Positions 1 through 11,240 of a stretch of DNA of 64,000 nucleotides are shown here, piece by piece. A program made the translations under genes and the position numbers. The notes under the pieces are model-generated. The model saw only the letters and a program-made list of their open reading frames with translations. It did no database searches and was not told where the DNA came from. Source of the stretch: Tetrapisispora phaffii CBS 4417 (Eukaryota > Ascomycota > Saccharomycetes > Saccharomycetales > Saccharomycetaceae); the NCBI RefSeq assembly GCF_000236905.1, contig NC_016527.1:434001-498000 (forward strand), read 5' to 3'. Numbering within the stretch: the stretch's first letter is position 1; each line of letters opens with the position of its first letter.

Positions 1-1750
1 AGGAGTCGATTTCATCAGAGTTCTTCAAAAACTTTATTAACTCACCGTATAAGTTTTCAAATTCTAAAGCAGTAGAATCAGAAATATCATGCTGAGTAGC
101 TTGTAAGGTAATGGCTTTGTAAACTCTTGTTAGATCGTCTTGAATAGTTGAGTGTTGCTCTCTGGTCATTGGTCCACCTAATGCCATTTCTTGGACATAT
201 TGGGACAATTTTCTAACCTTTTCTCTTGGCTCTTCTGAGTACGTGATATTACCATTTTTGTCAATTGATGTCTTTGGACCAGTTGGTTTGGAAATATCCT
301 TATAAACAGGATCCATCTTAATAACTTCTTTACAGTTTTCGATTAATTGATAACCTAAATTTTTGACCATTTGGTAGTTCTCACCTTTCGTTTCATTAGT
401 ATTAGAAACGTGGTACTCCATAAACTTGATCAAGGTTTCATTAGATCTGTTCATGATGTTGATAGCTTCACTGACAACCTTTCTATCAACATTCTTCAAA
501 ACACCATGAATGACTTCAAAATATAGGCAAAGTAAAGATTGTCTAGCCCAGTTCCAAGAAGAATCAAAAACTCTTGCCTTCTTTCTTGAGAATGATGTAG
601 CAATACCGCTAACAAAATATTCACCTAATTCAGCAGTTAGGTAATCCAATTGAGCTTGTAATTCAGCAACAGAGTCTTTTTCTTTCAAGAATTTTCTTTC
701 ACCTCCATCTAAATCCATTTTCAAATAACGAGCCAAGGCTTGTAATTGTTGACGAGCCATAACTTTTTGATCCTTGGTGAATTCATCGAAGGCAGCAGCA
801 TCAATTGTAGCACCTCCAGCACCGGCACCGGCACCTGTACTACTAGCACCAGAAGAAGCAGCAGATAAATCAATTCCATACATGGAAGCATACTTTTGAG
901 TAGCTGAATCCCAGAACGAATTAGCATCAGCTTCAGAGGTTAAACGAGAAGTTGGTTCTTGGGCCAAAGCGACTAAAAGAACAGAATCTTGTCTGCTGGG
1001 TGGTAAGCCCCAACGGTTTTGTAAGTACTTTCTTGTGACAGTAATGGAGAAACCACCAGGCATCTTAGAAGAAATCAATCTGGAGACTAAAGATGAGGAC
1101 TGTTTACCTAATGACCCGGAGAAAGTATCTTGGAAGGTTTCAGCCAATTCTTCTAATGGAGTTTCCTCTGGTTTTTCTGGAGTGTTTCCAAATTCCTTAC
1201 CTAAATCACCTAAAATTTCATTTTGGACAGTAGATTTACCACCAACCAAATCCTTAATTGTCTTTGACATCGAGATGCCATCTAAAGGTTTCTTTAATTT
1301 ATGAGCTACCAAAACATTCAAAACTAGAGCAGCCTTAACCGGTTCTTCGGATAATGCAGCAGCAGGAGCACTTGAAGTTGGTGCTGGTGCTGAAACTGCA
1401 GGGGCATTTGCAACAGGTGCAGCCACTGTAGGAGCGGTAGTTGTTGGCTCTGGTTCCTCAGTTTCTTGAATTTCAGGAGTATAATAAATCTCATTTGCGT
1501 CTTTGCCGTAGCATAAAACTTGTCTTTGTAAAGATAAAGCACTATCGTATGATTCATATTTACTTTTAATTGTTCTTTGGGCCATACCAGCCAAAGTTGG
1601 GGATGGACCAATTTCAACCACTCTTTCAGTGTTGAAGTCCTTTAAGAATACATCTTGAGTTTCAATCCATCTCACAGGAGACGCAAATTGATACGCTAAT
1701 AATTCTGTTAATAAAACGTGAGCTAATTCTTGCTCAACCTCAGCTTTCAT
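1..1750 (-). CDS. FAS2: Fatty acid synthase subunit alpha, N-terminal part (partial, runs off window)
   Basis: Cytosolic type I fatty acid synthase alpha chain, which carries the acyl carrier protein, ketoreductase, ketosynthase and phosphopantetheinyl transferase of the alpha6-beta6 complex. The window holds about the first 583 codons with no stop; the rest lies left of base 1. The start (MKAEVEQELAHVLLTELL) matches the yeast Fas2 N terminus, and an in-frame ATG two codons upstream (1754-1756) is a less likely start. Visible in order are the malonyl/palmitoyl-transferase-contributing segment (about residues 1-95), an Ala/Pro-rich linker (about 97-140), and the ACP domain with the phosphopantetheine-attachment motif DLVGGKST, whose serine is residue 173. 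After the ACP domain comes the structural region ahead of the ketoreductase. The reading frame is intact. Its promoter is the long spacer to the right. Confidence 0.97.
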   Translation of the reverse strand, partial: MKAEVEQELAHVLLTELLAYQFASPVRWIETQDVFLKDFNTERVVEIGPSPTLAGMAQRTIKSKYESYDSALSLQRQVLCYGKDANEIYYTPEIQETEEPEPTTTAPTVAAPVANAPAVSAPAPTSSAPAAALSEEPVKAALVLNVLVAHKLKKPLDGISMSKTIKDLVGGKSTVQNEILGDLGKEFGNTPEKPEETPLEELAETFQDTFSGSLGKQSSSLVSRLISSKMPGGFSITVTRKYLQNRWGLPPSRQDSVLLVALAQEPTSRLTSEADANSFWDSATQKYASMYGIDLSAASSGASSTGAGAGAGGATIDAAAFDEFTKDQKVMARQQLQALARYLKMDLDGGERKFLKEKDSVAELQAQLDYLTAELGEYFVSGIATSFSRKKARVFDSSWNWARQSLLCLYFEVIHGVLKNVDRKVVSEAINIMNRSNETLIKFMEYHVSNTNETKGENYQMVKNLGYQLIENCKEVIKMDPVYKDISKPTGPKTSIDKNGNITYSEEPREKVRKLSQYVQEMALGGPMTREQHSTIQDDLTRVYKAITLQATQHDISDSTALEFENLYGELIKFLKNSDEIDS

Positions 1751-2008
1751 TACCATTTTGTAGAAGTTTTCGCTGTTATGTTTTGTTTTTGGGTGCTTAA
1801 CAATCAATGACAATGGATCAAACAAGATCTGGATCAATAACAAAAATCAATTATTGTTTTATATATATAATTATACCTATAAATAAATTGACCTTTAACG
1901 CACAAATAAGAAACCGGTATTCTCATTCAATATAAAACCAACAAATTGGAATAAGTTACGGAGTTCATAGTAATAATATTATTTAAGATACAATTAATTG
2001 AGATGATA

Positions 2009-2034
2009 TTCAATATTTCAATTGAAATATTGAA
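2009..2034. repeat. 26-bp perfect palindrome in the FAS2 upstream region
   Basis: The left arm TTCAATATTTCAA is followed without spacer by its exact reverse complement, giving a 13-bp arm on each side centred on AATT. It lies about 260 bp upstream of the FAS2 start codon. It could be a site for a dimeric regulator or a cruciform; no known motif explains all of it. Confidence 0.9.
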
Positions 2035-2710
2035 GGCGATAAAAGTAAAATCAAAGACAAATCGGCGCACAAGTCATAAGAACCAACAATAAAATGAAAA
2101 TATCAAATATTAGAGAAGAGAGAAATATTGTTGAACGAACAATTCAAAAGTTTTAGGACGTGCCAATGGTCCAGTTCGTTTCTTTTACCAAAAACGATCA
2201 CATCGTTGCTCACAATGTAACCATTATAAGCCTTCATTCTGTTGTTGTTGTTTTTTCAATTTTTCTGTTGGCGAGAGAGAGAGTGAACTATCAATTCAAC
2301 GAAAAAGGTATCAACAAGTTCTCTTTATAAAATTATTTAGTCAACTGACTGTGATATCATAGTTTGTAGGCTGCAAGAAAATATAAAATATATACCTCTC
2401 TAGATAACGACTACAAGAAATATGTTATTGCTGTAGAGTATTCTCTTTGTAAAGCTCACCAATAAATGTTGAATAAATAGTGTAACTTTGAATAACTCAA
2501 CTCTGTATGAGCTATATCTTTCTCTTATCATAATCATCAACTCCTTGCTGGAAAGAGCATTATGAAATGCTGACATTGGATGTTCATGTAATCTAGGATA
2601 TGTGTAACTGATTCATTATTTCAGTGATTAATCATGGAACAGTTGTTATTGTATGTCTATATGCAAGTTGATTGATGTGGTAAACCCTACAACAATGGAA
2701 TATCATGTAT

Positions 2711-2718
2711 CCGGGTAA
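2711..2718 (+). promoter_or_regulatory. Reb1-type binding site (CCGGGTAA)
   Basis: CCGGGTAA contains the yeast Reb1 core CGGGTAA. It lies about 960 bp upstream of FAS2. Reb1 is a general regulatory factor that clears nucleosomes from promoters and is known to act on S. cerevisiae FAS genes. Function here is inferred from the motif only. Confidence 0.5.
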
Positions 2719-3906
2719 TACTATCATTTCTATTCAATGAGTTTTTGTTGTTTAAAAATTTTCATTAAATTTAACAATACAACCATATATAAAGAGAATA
2801 AAGTGATAATATAAATTTATAAATAATGTTACTCTCTTTATACATGTTGTTTTATCTTATTTTTAGTTCATTCTATGTTAGGCGTTCTCGTTGCTTGGCA
2901 TTGTTGAGGACCAAGGAGCCATCTGTGAAGGGATTATCATCACTTAAATGTTCATTATAATTGAATATAGGAAATCCCGTTTCTTATTTTTGATTTTGTT
3001 ATAGGAATAACAATTTTTTTATAATAGATATTTAATATGTTTATGAACCAAAGACTATTTCAATGCCTTTCATATTACTTTGTTTATTTATTTTGATAAT
3101 TTATTTATCGAAGTTGTAAATTTTTAGGATTAATTAATTTAGTTGCGACTATACCTATTAATTCACATCCCCAAAGTTTTTTGAAAACTTGTCTTTGGAA
3201 AATCAATACTCTTCCCTGTTTCCACCCTGATTTATAGGAATTAATTTCTTTGTTTCAAAGTTTTTAATTTATTATGAGATTATACTATCGGGACTAAAAT
3301 ATCTAGGGTTACAATTATCTAATCTGTAAATTACTTCATCTGTTGTATTTGTTTTCAATATCGAGCTGAACTTAGTCGTATTCTTAAACGCGTCTGATGG
3401 TTCGATGTATCTCTCTAACTATAAGAATGGCTATCATTAAGTATAGGGTCTAAACATTAGGAAAAAGGCTTTATTTATTATTATTATACAGTATGTTGTT
3501 CTTATATAATACTTCTGGTACAGTTACAATTTTTGAAGTCATTTCCACTACTTTAGTCACAGCATGTTATTAACTATTGGGTAATCCATCTTTTTTTATT
3601 TGTGGATTATTCAAATAGAAGTGATGTAAGTTTTTGTATTTCATTAAAATTTATTTTGGGAAAAGAAGCGTAAAAGAGTAAAAATAACGTATCGTATCAG
3701 TCTTCATCAACTTTATTATTATATTATTATTCGTTCATTTTTGTAGCGTATTAAATTTTTTGTTGTTGTTGAGTTTGGAAAAACGAGATTCCAAAATGCA
3801 AGTTTAAATAAATGAAAAATGTAATTTTACTTTTCATTTGAAAATTGAGAGAGAGAGAAAGAAAAAAATAGATTAAGATTATCAAATATTTTTATTATCA
3901 CACTCA

Positions 3907-4779
3907 TTAAACTTGGGTAGCAACAACAGAAGGAACAACGGCAGCGATGATGATAACTACAATGATTAAGAAGCAAACAATATAACATCTTCTCTTATTC
4001 TTTCTAGCGTTTTTGGCACTCTTGACGGCCTTATTTGTGTGACCAATACCTTGTTCAACATCTTGCTGAGCAGCTTCGACATTTTGGTCAATAGCTTCGA
4101 TGTTTTCTTGTTGTTCAACAACTAGTTGTTCCATATCATTGAATAATTGAGTTAACTCAGCCATTGTCTTTTCTAATTGTAACAATTCTTGGTGTCTTGC
4201 TTGAACTTCTGCCAAAGCAGTCTTAGCTTCACCACGTCTATTAGCATTTAAAAGAGCCTGAGAGAAAATTTGCTGACCACCGACATCAGTGATAGCATCT
4301 TCAATTTCATCTTCAGTAGCATCAGGTTGAATAACCTTATATTGTCTAATAGCCTGTTGTTTATTTTCTTCTTTATAATTAGAGTCAATAATTCTATAAT
4401 CTTGAATTAACTTCAAGAATTTTTGTCTTGAATTTTCAGCTTGAGCTTGTTTATTAGTGTCATGCAAACCTAATCTTTGTGCTTCTTTAATTTTATCTTT
4501 TAATTGATATTGTAAATCAGTAGCTTGCGATACCAAATCATTCAAAGAGTTTCTTGTTTGGTTGGCCTGTTCTTCATTGACTTCAGACAATAATCTTTTG
4601 TGTAATATATCAATTTGATTGACAATATTCTCATAATTACTTAAATCTTGATTAATTACATTAATACTACTCATGAATTCAACAAAATCATTACCTGATG
4701 CATTGTTATTATTATTAGGAGTATCATTTAATTCATAGTTCTCCTCGTAAGGATTTTCAGTAGCATATGGATTACTCAT
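3907..4779 (-). CDS. SSO1/SSO2: Plasma-membrane syntaxin (t-SNARE, Sso1/Sso2 type)
   Basis: Qa-SNARE of the plasma membrane that pairs with Sec9 and Snc1/2 for fusion of secretory vesicles. The 290-residue product has the usual syntaxin order: a low-complexity N terminus (ATENPYEENYELND, then an Asn run), a helical Habc region (about 35-150), a SNARE motif ending in a basic stretch (KNARKNKRR), and a C-terminal hydrophobic anchor of about 20 residues. An upstream in-frame ATG at 4800 would add seven residues (MQRYLFI). I chose the ATG at 4779 because Sso proteins begin with MSN plus repeated NPY motifs. S. cerevisiae has two copies on the two duplicated tracts; only one is seen here. Confidence 0.95.
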   Translation of the reverse strand: MSNPYATENPYEENYELNDTPNNNNNASGNDFVEFMSSINVINQDLSNYENIVNQIDILHKRLLSEVNEEQANQTRNSLNDLVSQATDLQYQLKDKIKEAQRLGLHDTNKQAQAENSRQKFLKLIQDYRIIDSNYKEENKQQAIRQYKVIQPDATEDEIEDAITDVGGQQIFSQALLNANRRGEAKTALAEVQARHQELLQLEKTMAELTQLFNDMEQLVVEQQENIEAIDQNVEAAQQDVEQGIGHTNKAVKSAKNARKNKRRCYIVCFLIIVVIIIAAVVPSVVATQV

Positions 4780-7139
4780 TATGAATAAATATCTTTGCAA
4801 TTGACCTTAGTTTTTTTCCTTTCCGTTCTGATTGTAATTTTACTTGTATGTTTTTTTAAACCAATTGGAAAAAACACAACAATAACAAAGATATATATGT
4901 ATGTATGTATATGAATATCTGTTTTATGTAAGTGAACGATTTACAAGTACTAAAAATTGAATTATACAATTGAAAATAATAGTAAGAACCTGTTTTGAAT
5001 TGTATATGACATTATAACAAAATGAATTCATAATAATAACAATTATTTTTTTCTCTCTTTAAACAAATTAGTAAATGAATATAATGATTATTAATTTTTT
5101 CTTCTTTGGAATTCAATAAAAAGCAAAAAAAAAAAGCTACATATATAAGAAAAACTGAATATCACACAAATACACAATCCCATCAATTTTTTGTTTTACT
5201 TACTCAGTTCAAATATATCCATGCTCTCTGTGTGTGTGTATCTATCTGTTCGAATGAAAATTGGAAAATGGAAAATGTGAATTACTAAACAGTGCATGGA
5301 AGGTATCTGTTAATTTGAAGTGGGCTAAGCAAGCAACAGCAAGGCGATGAAGAAAGGGACGCAGGACCGGGGAAGACGGGTTTGTGTTCGCTCTCTCGGT
5401 GTGTTTCTGTCTCTTGTTACAGAAATTGTCAAGAAATGGACAAAAACCCGCGTAACATTTTGTGGGCGAAGTTGTGTTATGTTTTTTTAATTATCCGTCC
5501 GTCGTTCCTTCGTTCCTTCGTTCAAATCACACTTACTGTCTGTTTTCTGGCTTTTGAAGGCTCTTCTACGGTTGTTTGTCTGTGCAGTGGTGCCTCTGTC
5601 TCGTACAAAAGTCATCTTTTGGGTACGCGCACATAACACGCGTGTGTATATATGTATCCTTCTGAAGCGTATTGCTAGCAGCTGTTTCGTGGGGAGCGAT
5701 ATGGATGGACATGTGAATTTGAGTAACGGTTCAAACAAAACACAAACACAAACACAAGCATGTAGTTTACATAAGATGAGAACTGTATTGGCATTTTATG
5801 GTGGTCTTGATGGCATTTACTACTACACTCAGAAATGCTTCCTCTCACAGTGATGATGTTAATTGGAGGGGGAAAAGAAAAACATGTTTACATAGTTATG
5901 TCTCCTTGCTTTTGTTGAACGGATGTTATTGTATTACTTTTGTTAGAAACATTTATCTGTTTTAGGTTATTCACTGTCTTGATAAATCATATTTTTTACA
6001 GTTATATATATTACCCGATTGCGTAATCTATTTCTGTTTTTAGAAAACTTAATCTTTTTTTCCGTTTTTTATATACTACCACATGTAGCGGATATTACCC
6101 AGAAGAATCATTGTTTACGTTTCGGTTATTTTTGGGCATAGAAATATGCATTTGTTATGCCATGGAAGGAACACGCTGCTTATATTGATCCTTTTCTAAC
6201 ACAAAAATAACTTGTGGAAATTGAATGAAATTTTATCATGGCCATACACAGAACTAGTATAATGTAAAACAAAACAGAAAAACGCCAGAAATATAGTTGA
6301 TTAGTCATTATCTATTGTTTTATGGTAAATACAAGTATCATCTCGTTCTCCTCACTACTGGATTCATGGAACGTCGATAAGCATTATATGATAATCCAAT
6401 TCTGACATTATAAACAAGCAAATGCATGCATTGCATTGAAGTTTTTTATTGAAATATGGACAGGGGTCGGTGTGTTAAATATGGGGGTGTATGTATATTC
6501 AAAAAACTTGATGTATTTTTTAACATGGAAATTTTTTTTAAATATGAAAATATACTTACATGATGAGTTTTGATAGCTAGTTGAGTTAGTAAATACGTAT
6601 TCTTGAACGTAGAATTGATCGATTCTTTATTACTTTCAGTAGCTTCTTGAGAGAAAGAAAATGTTAAGAATTTTAATAATTTGTTTTAGTTTTATGTCGG
6701 TTTGATTGTTTTCGGAAAGTGATGGCAAATCGCTTGATTAACACCTCAGTAACCTAAATGTAAATAGTTTTAATCTAATATTGTTAGTTCATATTTTTAC
6801 TTTCAGGAGGATTGGAAGGCAATTTGGTTCACCAATATTACTATTTTGATAAACGTTCTAATAAGATTTGCATTATTTAACCATTGCGAGAGCGTAAAAT
6901 TAATTTAGTCACATGACCTTTTTTTCGGACTCGCTAGCGCTTAAGTATGTCTGTTATATTGGAAATTTCAGTATAATTTAAAAAAGGACCTAGCTCAAAT
7001 TATATAAGGACGAGTTCGAAAGATTACATGAAGTTTTGAAAATAGTATATTTAATGAGAGATGGTTAGACTAAACTATATGCACTAAATATAAAATTTGC
7101 CTTTTCTGATTTTGGTTTAATCATATTACATTAGTGATT
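4780..7139. other. Divergent spacer between SSO and ENV7
   Basis: This 2.4 kb stretch separates two divergently read genes. Its first part is A/T-rich with TATG repeats. From about 5330 to 5850 it becomes clearly less A/T-rich, with overlapping open frames of 83-99 codons on both strands that do not resemble any protein I know. It has a short tandem repeat of the unit CGTTCCTT near 5499-5524 and a CAAACA repeat near 5733-5758. A Reb1-type site is at 6011-6017 and a GTCACATG motif at 6908-6915. Confidence 0.7.
6011..6017 (-). promoter_or_regulatory. Reb1-type binding site (TTACCCG)
   Basis: TTACCCG is the reverse complement of the Reb1 core CGGGTAA. It lies in the SSO/ENV7 divergent spacer, about 1.1 kb from ENV7 and 1.2 kb from SSO. 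Assignment rests on the motif alone. Confidence 0.4.
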
Positions 7140-8402
7140 ATGGATAGCATTCTGAAGCTGATAGGGAGTTGTCTCTGTTATGAACATGTATTCTCTAGAT
7201 ATACCGTCCCTGAAGTTACCATCAATGGAGAGAAATATATTGTCAACGAATTAATAGCGGAAGATAACGATTGCTATAAATATACTATCACATCACAGTC
7301 TAGTTTAAACAGTGCAAGAGCAAACCCATCATCGGGAAGTGATAATAATGGAAATAAATATATACTAAAGAGAGTTAATTGTTTTACAATGGAAGATTTG
7401 AAAATAGCCCTAACAGAAATCAATTACTACAATACTTTTGATTGTAAGTATATTATGAAGCTAGTAGATTCACAAATACTTCAGCAATATAACGGATTGA
7501 TTCATGGTGTGCCAGAAATTTCCAATGGCAGTAGTTTAACATTGGGGTCCTCTTACTCAAGTACTTCAACTAATAACATATCAAAGGTTTGCAATATTGT
7601 TTTCCCATATTTTCCACTAGGTACAATAGACGATTTGATGAACAAAAGCATTATAAATAACGACTTTGTGCTCAATGAAAATGAAATAATAGAAATTCTG
7701 TTAGGGGTAGCGAGAGCACTCCAGTATTTGCATAATCCAGAGTTAAGAAACGAATCTCATCACATAGAACCATCAAATAATATAAATACTACAGTTAACG
7801 ATACTTATAAAACCACAACTCCAATATTGAAATCGGATACACCATTAGAGCATATACTTAATGAATCTGAGACTGTTTCTTCAGGTTCTAATTTCAACAA
7901 TAACGTTTATATAGGCATGAATCTATCACCATTTAATATATTTATTCAAAAAAATCAACAAAATGATAATGAAGAATATGAATTTACTCCTGTTATAGGA
8001 GATTTAAGTTGTTGCATAAAGTCCTCGGAAATTTGCAATTCAATCCAATTTAAAGAGTGGCTAGATCGTATTGGACATGTTGAGTACAAAGCTCCAGAGC
8101 TAATTCAAAAAAATATCGAAGTAATTTCAACAAAATCAGATATATGGTCTTTCGGCTGTCTAACATATGCACTCATTTATGGAACCTCACCATTTAAAAG
8201 AGAGGAAGAATTAAGGGGGTCATCACTATCTTATTCAGTCAATATAGGTAAATTCAGTTTTCCCGAGAAAGCTGAAAAATATACTGACACTGCATTCACG
8301 AAGTTAAATGAACTAAATGAATTGATAACTAAGTGCCTGAAAGTGGATCCAAATCAGCGTCTGGACACCACTAGTGTAATTGAATTCATCACTACACTGT
8401 AG
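7140..8402 (+). CDS. ENV7: Env7-like vacuolar protein kinase of the STK16/NAK family, with altered catalytic loop
   Basis: Homologue of the palmitoylated vacuolar-membrane kinase Env7, which restrains vacuole fusion in S. cerevisiae. The 420-residue product starts with a short Cys-containing segment (IGSCLCYEHVF) like the palmitoylation site of the family. Kinase landmarks visible: lysine of strand 3 (K77 in KYILKRV), helix C glutamate (ALTEINYYN), DxS at D288, APE-like YKAPEL, and SDIWSFGCL. The HRD position reads GMN (residues 259-261) followed by LSPFN, so the usual catalytic aspartate is asparagine. A poorly conserved Ser/Asn-rich insert lies between about residues 205 and 250. The start is the ATG at 7140; the GTG two codons earlier is not a yeast start. 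Position and orientation match S. cerevisiae YPL236C. Confidence 0.85.
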   Translation: MDSILKLIGSCLCYEHVFSRYTVPEVTINGEKYIVNELIAEDNDCYKYTITSQSSLNSARANPSSGSDNNGNKYILKRVNCFTMEDLKIALTEINYYNTFDCKYIMKLVDSQILQQYNGLIHGVPEISNGSSLTLGSSYSSTSTNNISKVCNIVFPYFPLGTIDDLMNKSIINNDFVLNENEIIEILLGVARALQYLHNPELRNESHHIEPSNNINTTVNDTYKTTTPILKSDTPLEHILNESETVSSGSNFNNNVYIGMNLSPFNIFIQKNQQNDNEEYEFTPVIGDLSCCIKSSEICNSIQFKEWLDRIGHVEYKAPELIQKNIEVISTKSDIWSFGCLTYALIYGTSPFKREEELRGSSLSYSVNIGKFSFPEKAEKYTDTAFTKLNELNELITKCLKVDPNQRLDTTSVIEFITTL

Positions 8403-8932
8403 GGATAAAAGTCATAGTTGAATCATTCTAGTTTATAACCTAATCAAATAATCGCATGCACATGACTAAATTAAACCCGATATACTACTTTCAAGATTTA
8501 AGACAAGAGTTTATTGTTTTTCATAATAATAAAATCAGCAATGCAGTAACAATTTGAATCAATTATGTCAAAAGATACCGTCAATTTTCCCTATTCAATA
8601 CATGTATAATATTGCACAAACGATATTTTTCAAACAAGGAGCCGAATACTTTCTATCAGCATTTACACTCGCTAAGAGTTATAATGTTCAACTGTTTGTT
8701 GCGTTCATTAAATAAAAGGTTATTTGAAGTAAATGTTTGCACCTTAATCCTGAAATTAGTTCTTAAAACTTTTTCATAGGAGAGCTTCCGCTTCCGAGTG
8801 TTAGACTGTTTATCCGTTACTAATAAGATACATTGTTTAAGCTATACTATTAAATTTCAAATGAAATATTAGCTAGGCGAAGTATCAGTAAACCCCATAT
8901 AAAATAGCAATTACGGTGACTTATGTAAGCAG

Positions 8933-8952
8933 TTAAACTATGCATAGTTTAA
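8933..8952. repeat. 20-bp perfect palindrome
   Basis: The arm TTAAACTATG is followed directly by its reverse complement. It sits 530 bp downstream of ENV7, close to an ATCACGTG box. Function unknown; A/T-rich palindromes of this length can also arise by chance. Confidence 0.85.
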
Positions 8953-10217
8953 TATGACACAAAAATCACGTGTTTATTATTATAACAACGTCATATGCAA
9001 TTGAAATTTCTAAACCAAAAAATTCTTAAGAAATCTCTGAATGTTTATTAAGAGCAGTTGAAGTAAAATTTGGCGCATACATGATAGCAAAGACGAGATT
9101 AATTGGGGAATTTTTGTAATTTTTTAAGTTGTAAATTCAATAAAAATTTACACAGATCCTTAATAGGAAAAAAAATGCAAAACTCTATTGAATTATGAAC
9201 AGAGCATATTAAAACAATTTTTCGTCTTCCTTACGCGTCATCATCAATTGGCCTTTAAGTCGAATGAAGCTAATAAAGTAATGGCAATTAGCATTCCAGA
9301 AGATCTCACTATTAATCTTGTTCCCTTAATTCAATAGTAGCAGCTAAAAGAACGGTTCGTAACTAGCATGGGAATAATAAATTAATTACGCAGTTTTTAG
9401 TTGTTTTTTTAAACAGTCCCTCGAAATGTTCCTCCTTCCTTTTTATTTATCTTATGTTATGATATATTTACCTGCCGTAACATTAATTAGAGAGAGGTTG
9501 AATATTGTTTGTGTATATATGTTTACATGCGGTAAATAAAAAGAATAAAATGCAGTAGTAATAATGACAATACTAGTCAGAAGAACACTAAGCGTGCGTG
9601 AAACTACAGATATTTTTGTGACTTCATAAAAAAGAAAAAAAACAGTTTCTGTTAACCAGAAAGAGAGAAAGGCGATTGGTTCGAATGGACCCCATGTTCA
9701 TGAAAAAGTTGAAATAAAGAAAACTTTTTTATATAATCTAAAATCCCTGTGTTCTTCGTTATTTTCTCCATAAATATAGATATTTCTTGTAAAAATTCTC
9801 TCCTTCTTGCCAGATTATGATACTCAGTCACCCTGATTTAATTAAATTCCAATATTCAACGCAACAACCTTTAATGCAAGACACACTTTACTCCCTACTA
9901 GAATTCAAATAATGAAACATAACAGCCAATGAATTATAATCGTTATTCATGCACAATTTTTTTATACTTAATTATACTTAATTATTCTAATTAATTTAGT
10001 ATTATCTTAGTATTATTTTCTTCTTCTTGCGTATTGGTACTGTCACTCTACCACCTACATGTTAATGCCATTATAAAAAAATACTAATGCAATATTATTA
10101 CAATTGGCTTAAGTCTATACAAATCTTTAGAGAAATCATACAAAGTTTTTTTATTTACAAAAACGACAGGAGGACGGATAGCTGCAAAGTATATTACCAT
10201 CATTAAAGGAGCATAAT

Positions 10218-10243
10218 CCCCTCTCTGCCCTATGTGGTCCCCT
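10218..10243. promoter_or_regulatory. Pair of stress-response-element-like CCCCT motifs
   Basis: CCCCT occurs at 10218-10222 and 10239-10243, with a third copy at 10505-10509. CCCCT/AGGGG is the core bound by Msn2/Msn4 in S. cerevisiae. They are 1.1-1.4 kb upstream of the ADD37-like gene, so the target is uncertain. Confidence 0.4.
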
Positions 10244-11208
10244 CTACTCGTTAAGATGAAAACACATTAAGTGAATACTAAGGCCACTTCATTTACGCGT
10301 TTCATCCCTGCCAATTTTCATTAAGTAGCAAGTATTTTCAGCAGTTTGATAATATAGAAGTAATTTATAAAGCGAAAAATTATACCCTGCCGTCGGGGAA
10401 CACTTAATACTAAACATTTTTCAGTCCTTACTAATTTTGCTCTCTTGATATTCGTAGCAAAGAACTAGGAACTCTATTTTAGTAGTTTTCACGAATCGCA
10501 AACTCCCCTCATCACCCTCACCACTATACTTCAAAATTTTCTCAAAGAAGGTGACGAAGGCGGGCAAAATTAAGAAACAAAAAAAATGCTGTTTTTTGTA
10601 TTTCTTTTTTTTAAATTGATCAATCGAATAAGGAATTCATGAGTTCGGTAACAAATCTCCGGGGGGATAGCAACATTTCAAAATTCAATACCACACCGCT
10701 TTTTTTATTGATTTTTTCTTTTTATGTTTTTTTTGGCTCTCTCCGGTGAGTATCTCTGTAACGTTTTCGAAAAATATTCATCCCTGTGAAATACAGTTAG
10801 TTCGTGCAGCTCTGAAGAGATTTTTGATATCACTTCTAAATATATGCGTACAGAGATATCTTCATGAATTTTAATCGAAGGATAGTTAGTACAGCAGAAA
10901 AAAGTGTTTGTAATGGGATACCAGTTCACTTCGATTAATTTGATTAGAATCCATATATTCTGATATTACTATATTTTTAACTTCTATTCTACTGAAGATA
11001 TAGAGGGGAAGGAAGCAGTTTACCGAAAACTGATAGATATATATTAATTCCAGCTAGCTATAATACCGTAAAAATTGTTTTTATCATAGTATCCGATGCG
11101 CACACATCATTGTGAATAAAGTAATATGACAGGGGCTTGCGAATTATTCTACTGTCTTCTGCCACTGCTTTCATGAATTCAGGCGTACTAGTTCATAAGA
11201 ACAATAGA

Positions 11209-11240
11209 ATAATATCTGCAATAATATCTGCAATAATATT
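11209..11240. repeat. 12-bp tandem repeat, about 2.7 copies
   Basis: The unit ATAATATCTGCA is repeated twice exactly and then partially (ATAATATT). It lies about 370 bp upstream of the ADD37-like start codon. Confidence 0.85.

Larger units (their letters stand above)
1751..3906. other. Spacer upstream of FAS2, downstream of the SSO gene
   Basis: This stretch of about 2.2 kb holds no convincing open reading frame. FAS2 reads leftward from its left edge and the SSO gene ends at its right edge, so it should carry the FAS2 promoter. I see a 26-bp palindrome near 2.0 kb, a Reb1-type site near 2.7 kb and many A/T-rich runs. No tRNA-like B box was found. Confidence 0.8.

Noticed and set aside
1035..1617. 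Open frames inside FAS2 on the plus strand and in another minus frame
   Set aside because: Shadows of the highly conserved FAS2 coding sequence.
5291..5304. 14-base sequence AGTGCATGGAAGGT shared with 14444-14457
   Set aside because: Shared 14-mers are expected by chance in a window of this size; the flanks do not match.
6700..6930. Possible point centromere (GTCACATG and a CGGAAA near by)
   Set aside because: There is no element II of the right length between them, and the element III match is poor.
9670..9690. B-box-like GGTTCGAAT suggesting a tRNA gene
   Set aside because: The T stem does not pair, no A box lies upstream, and no cloverleaf can be drawn.
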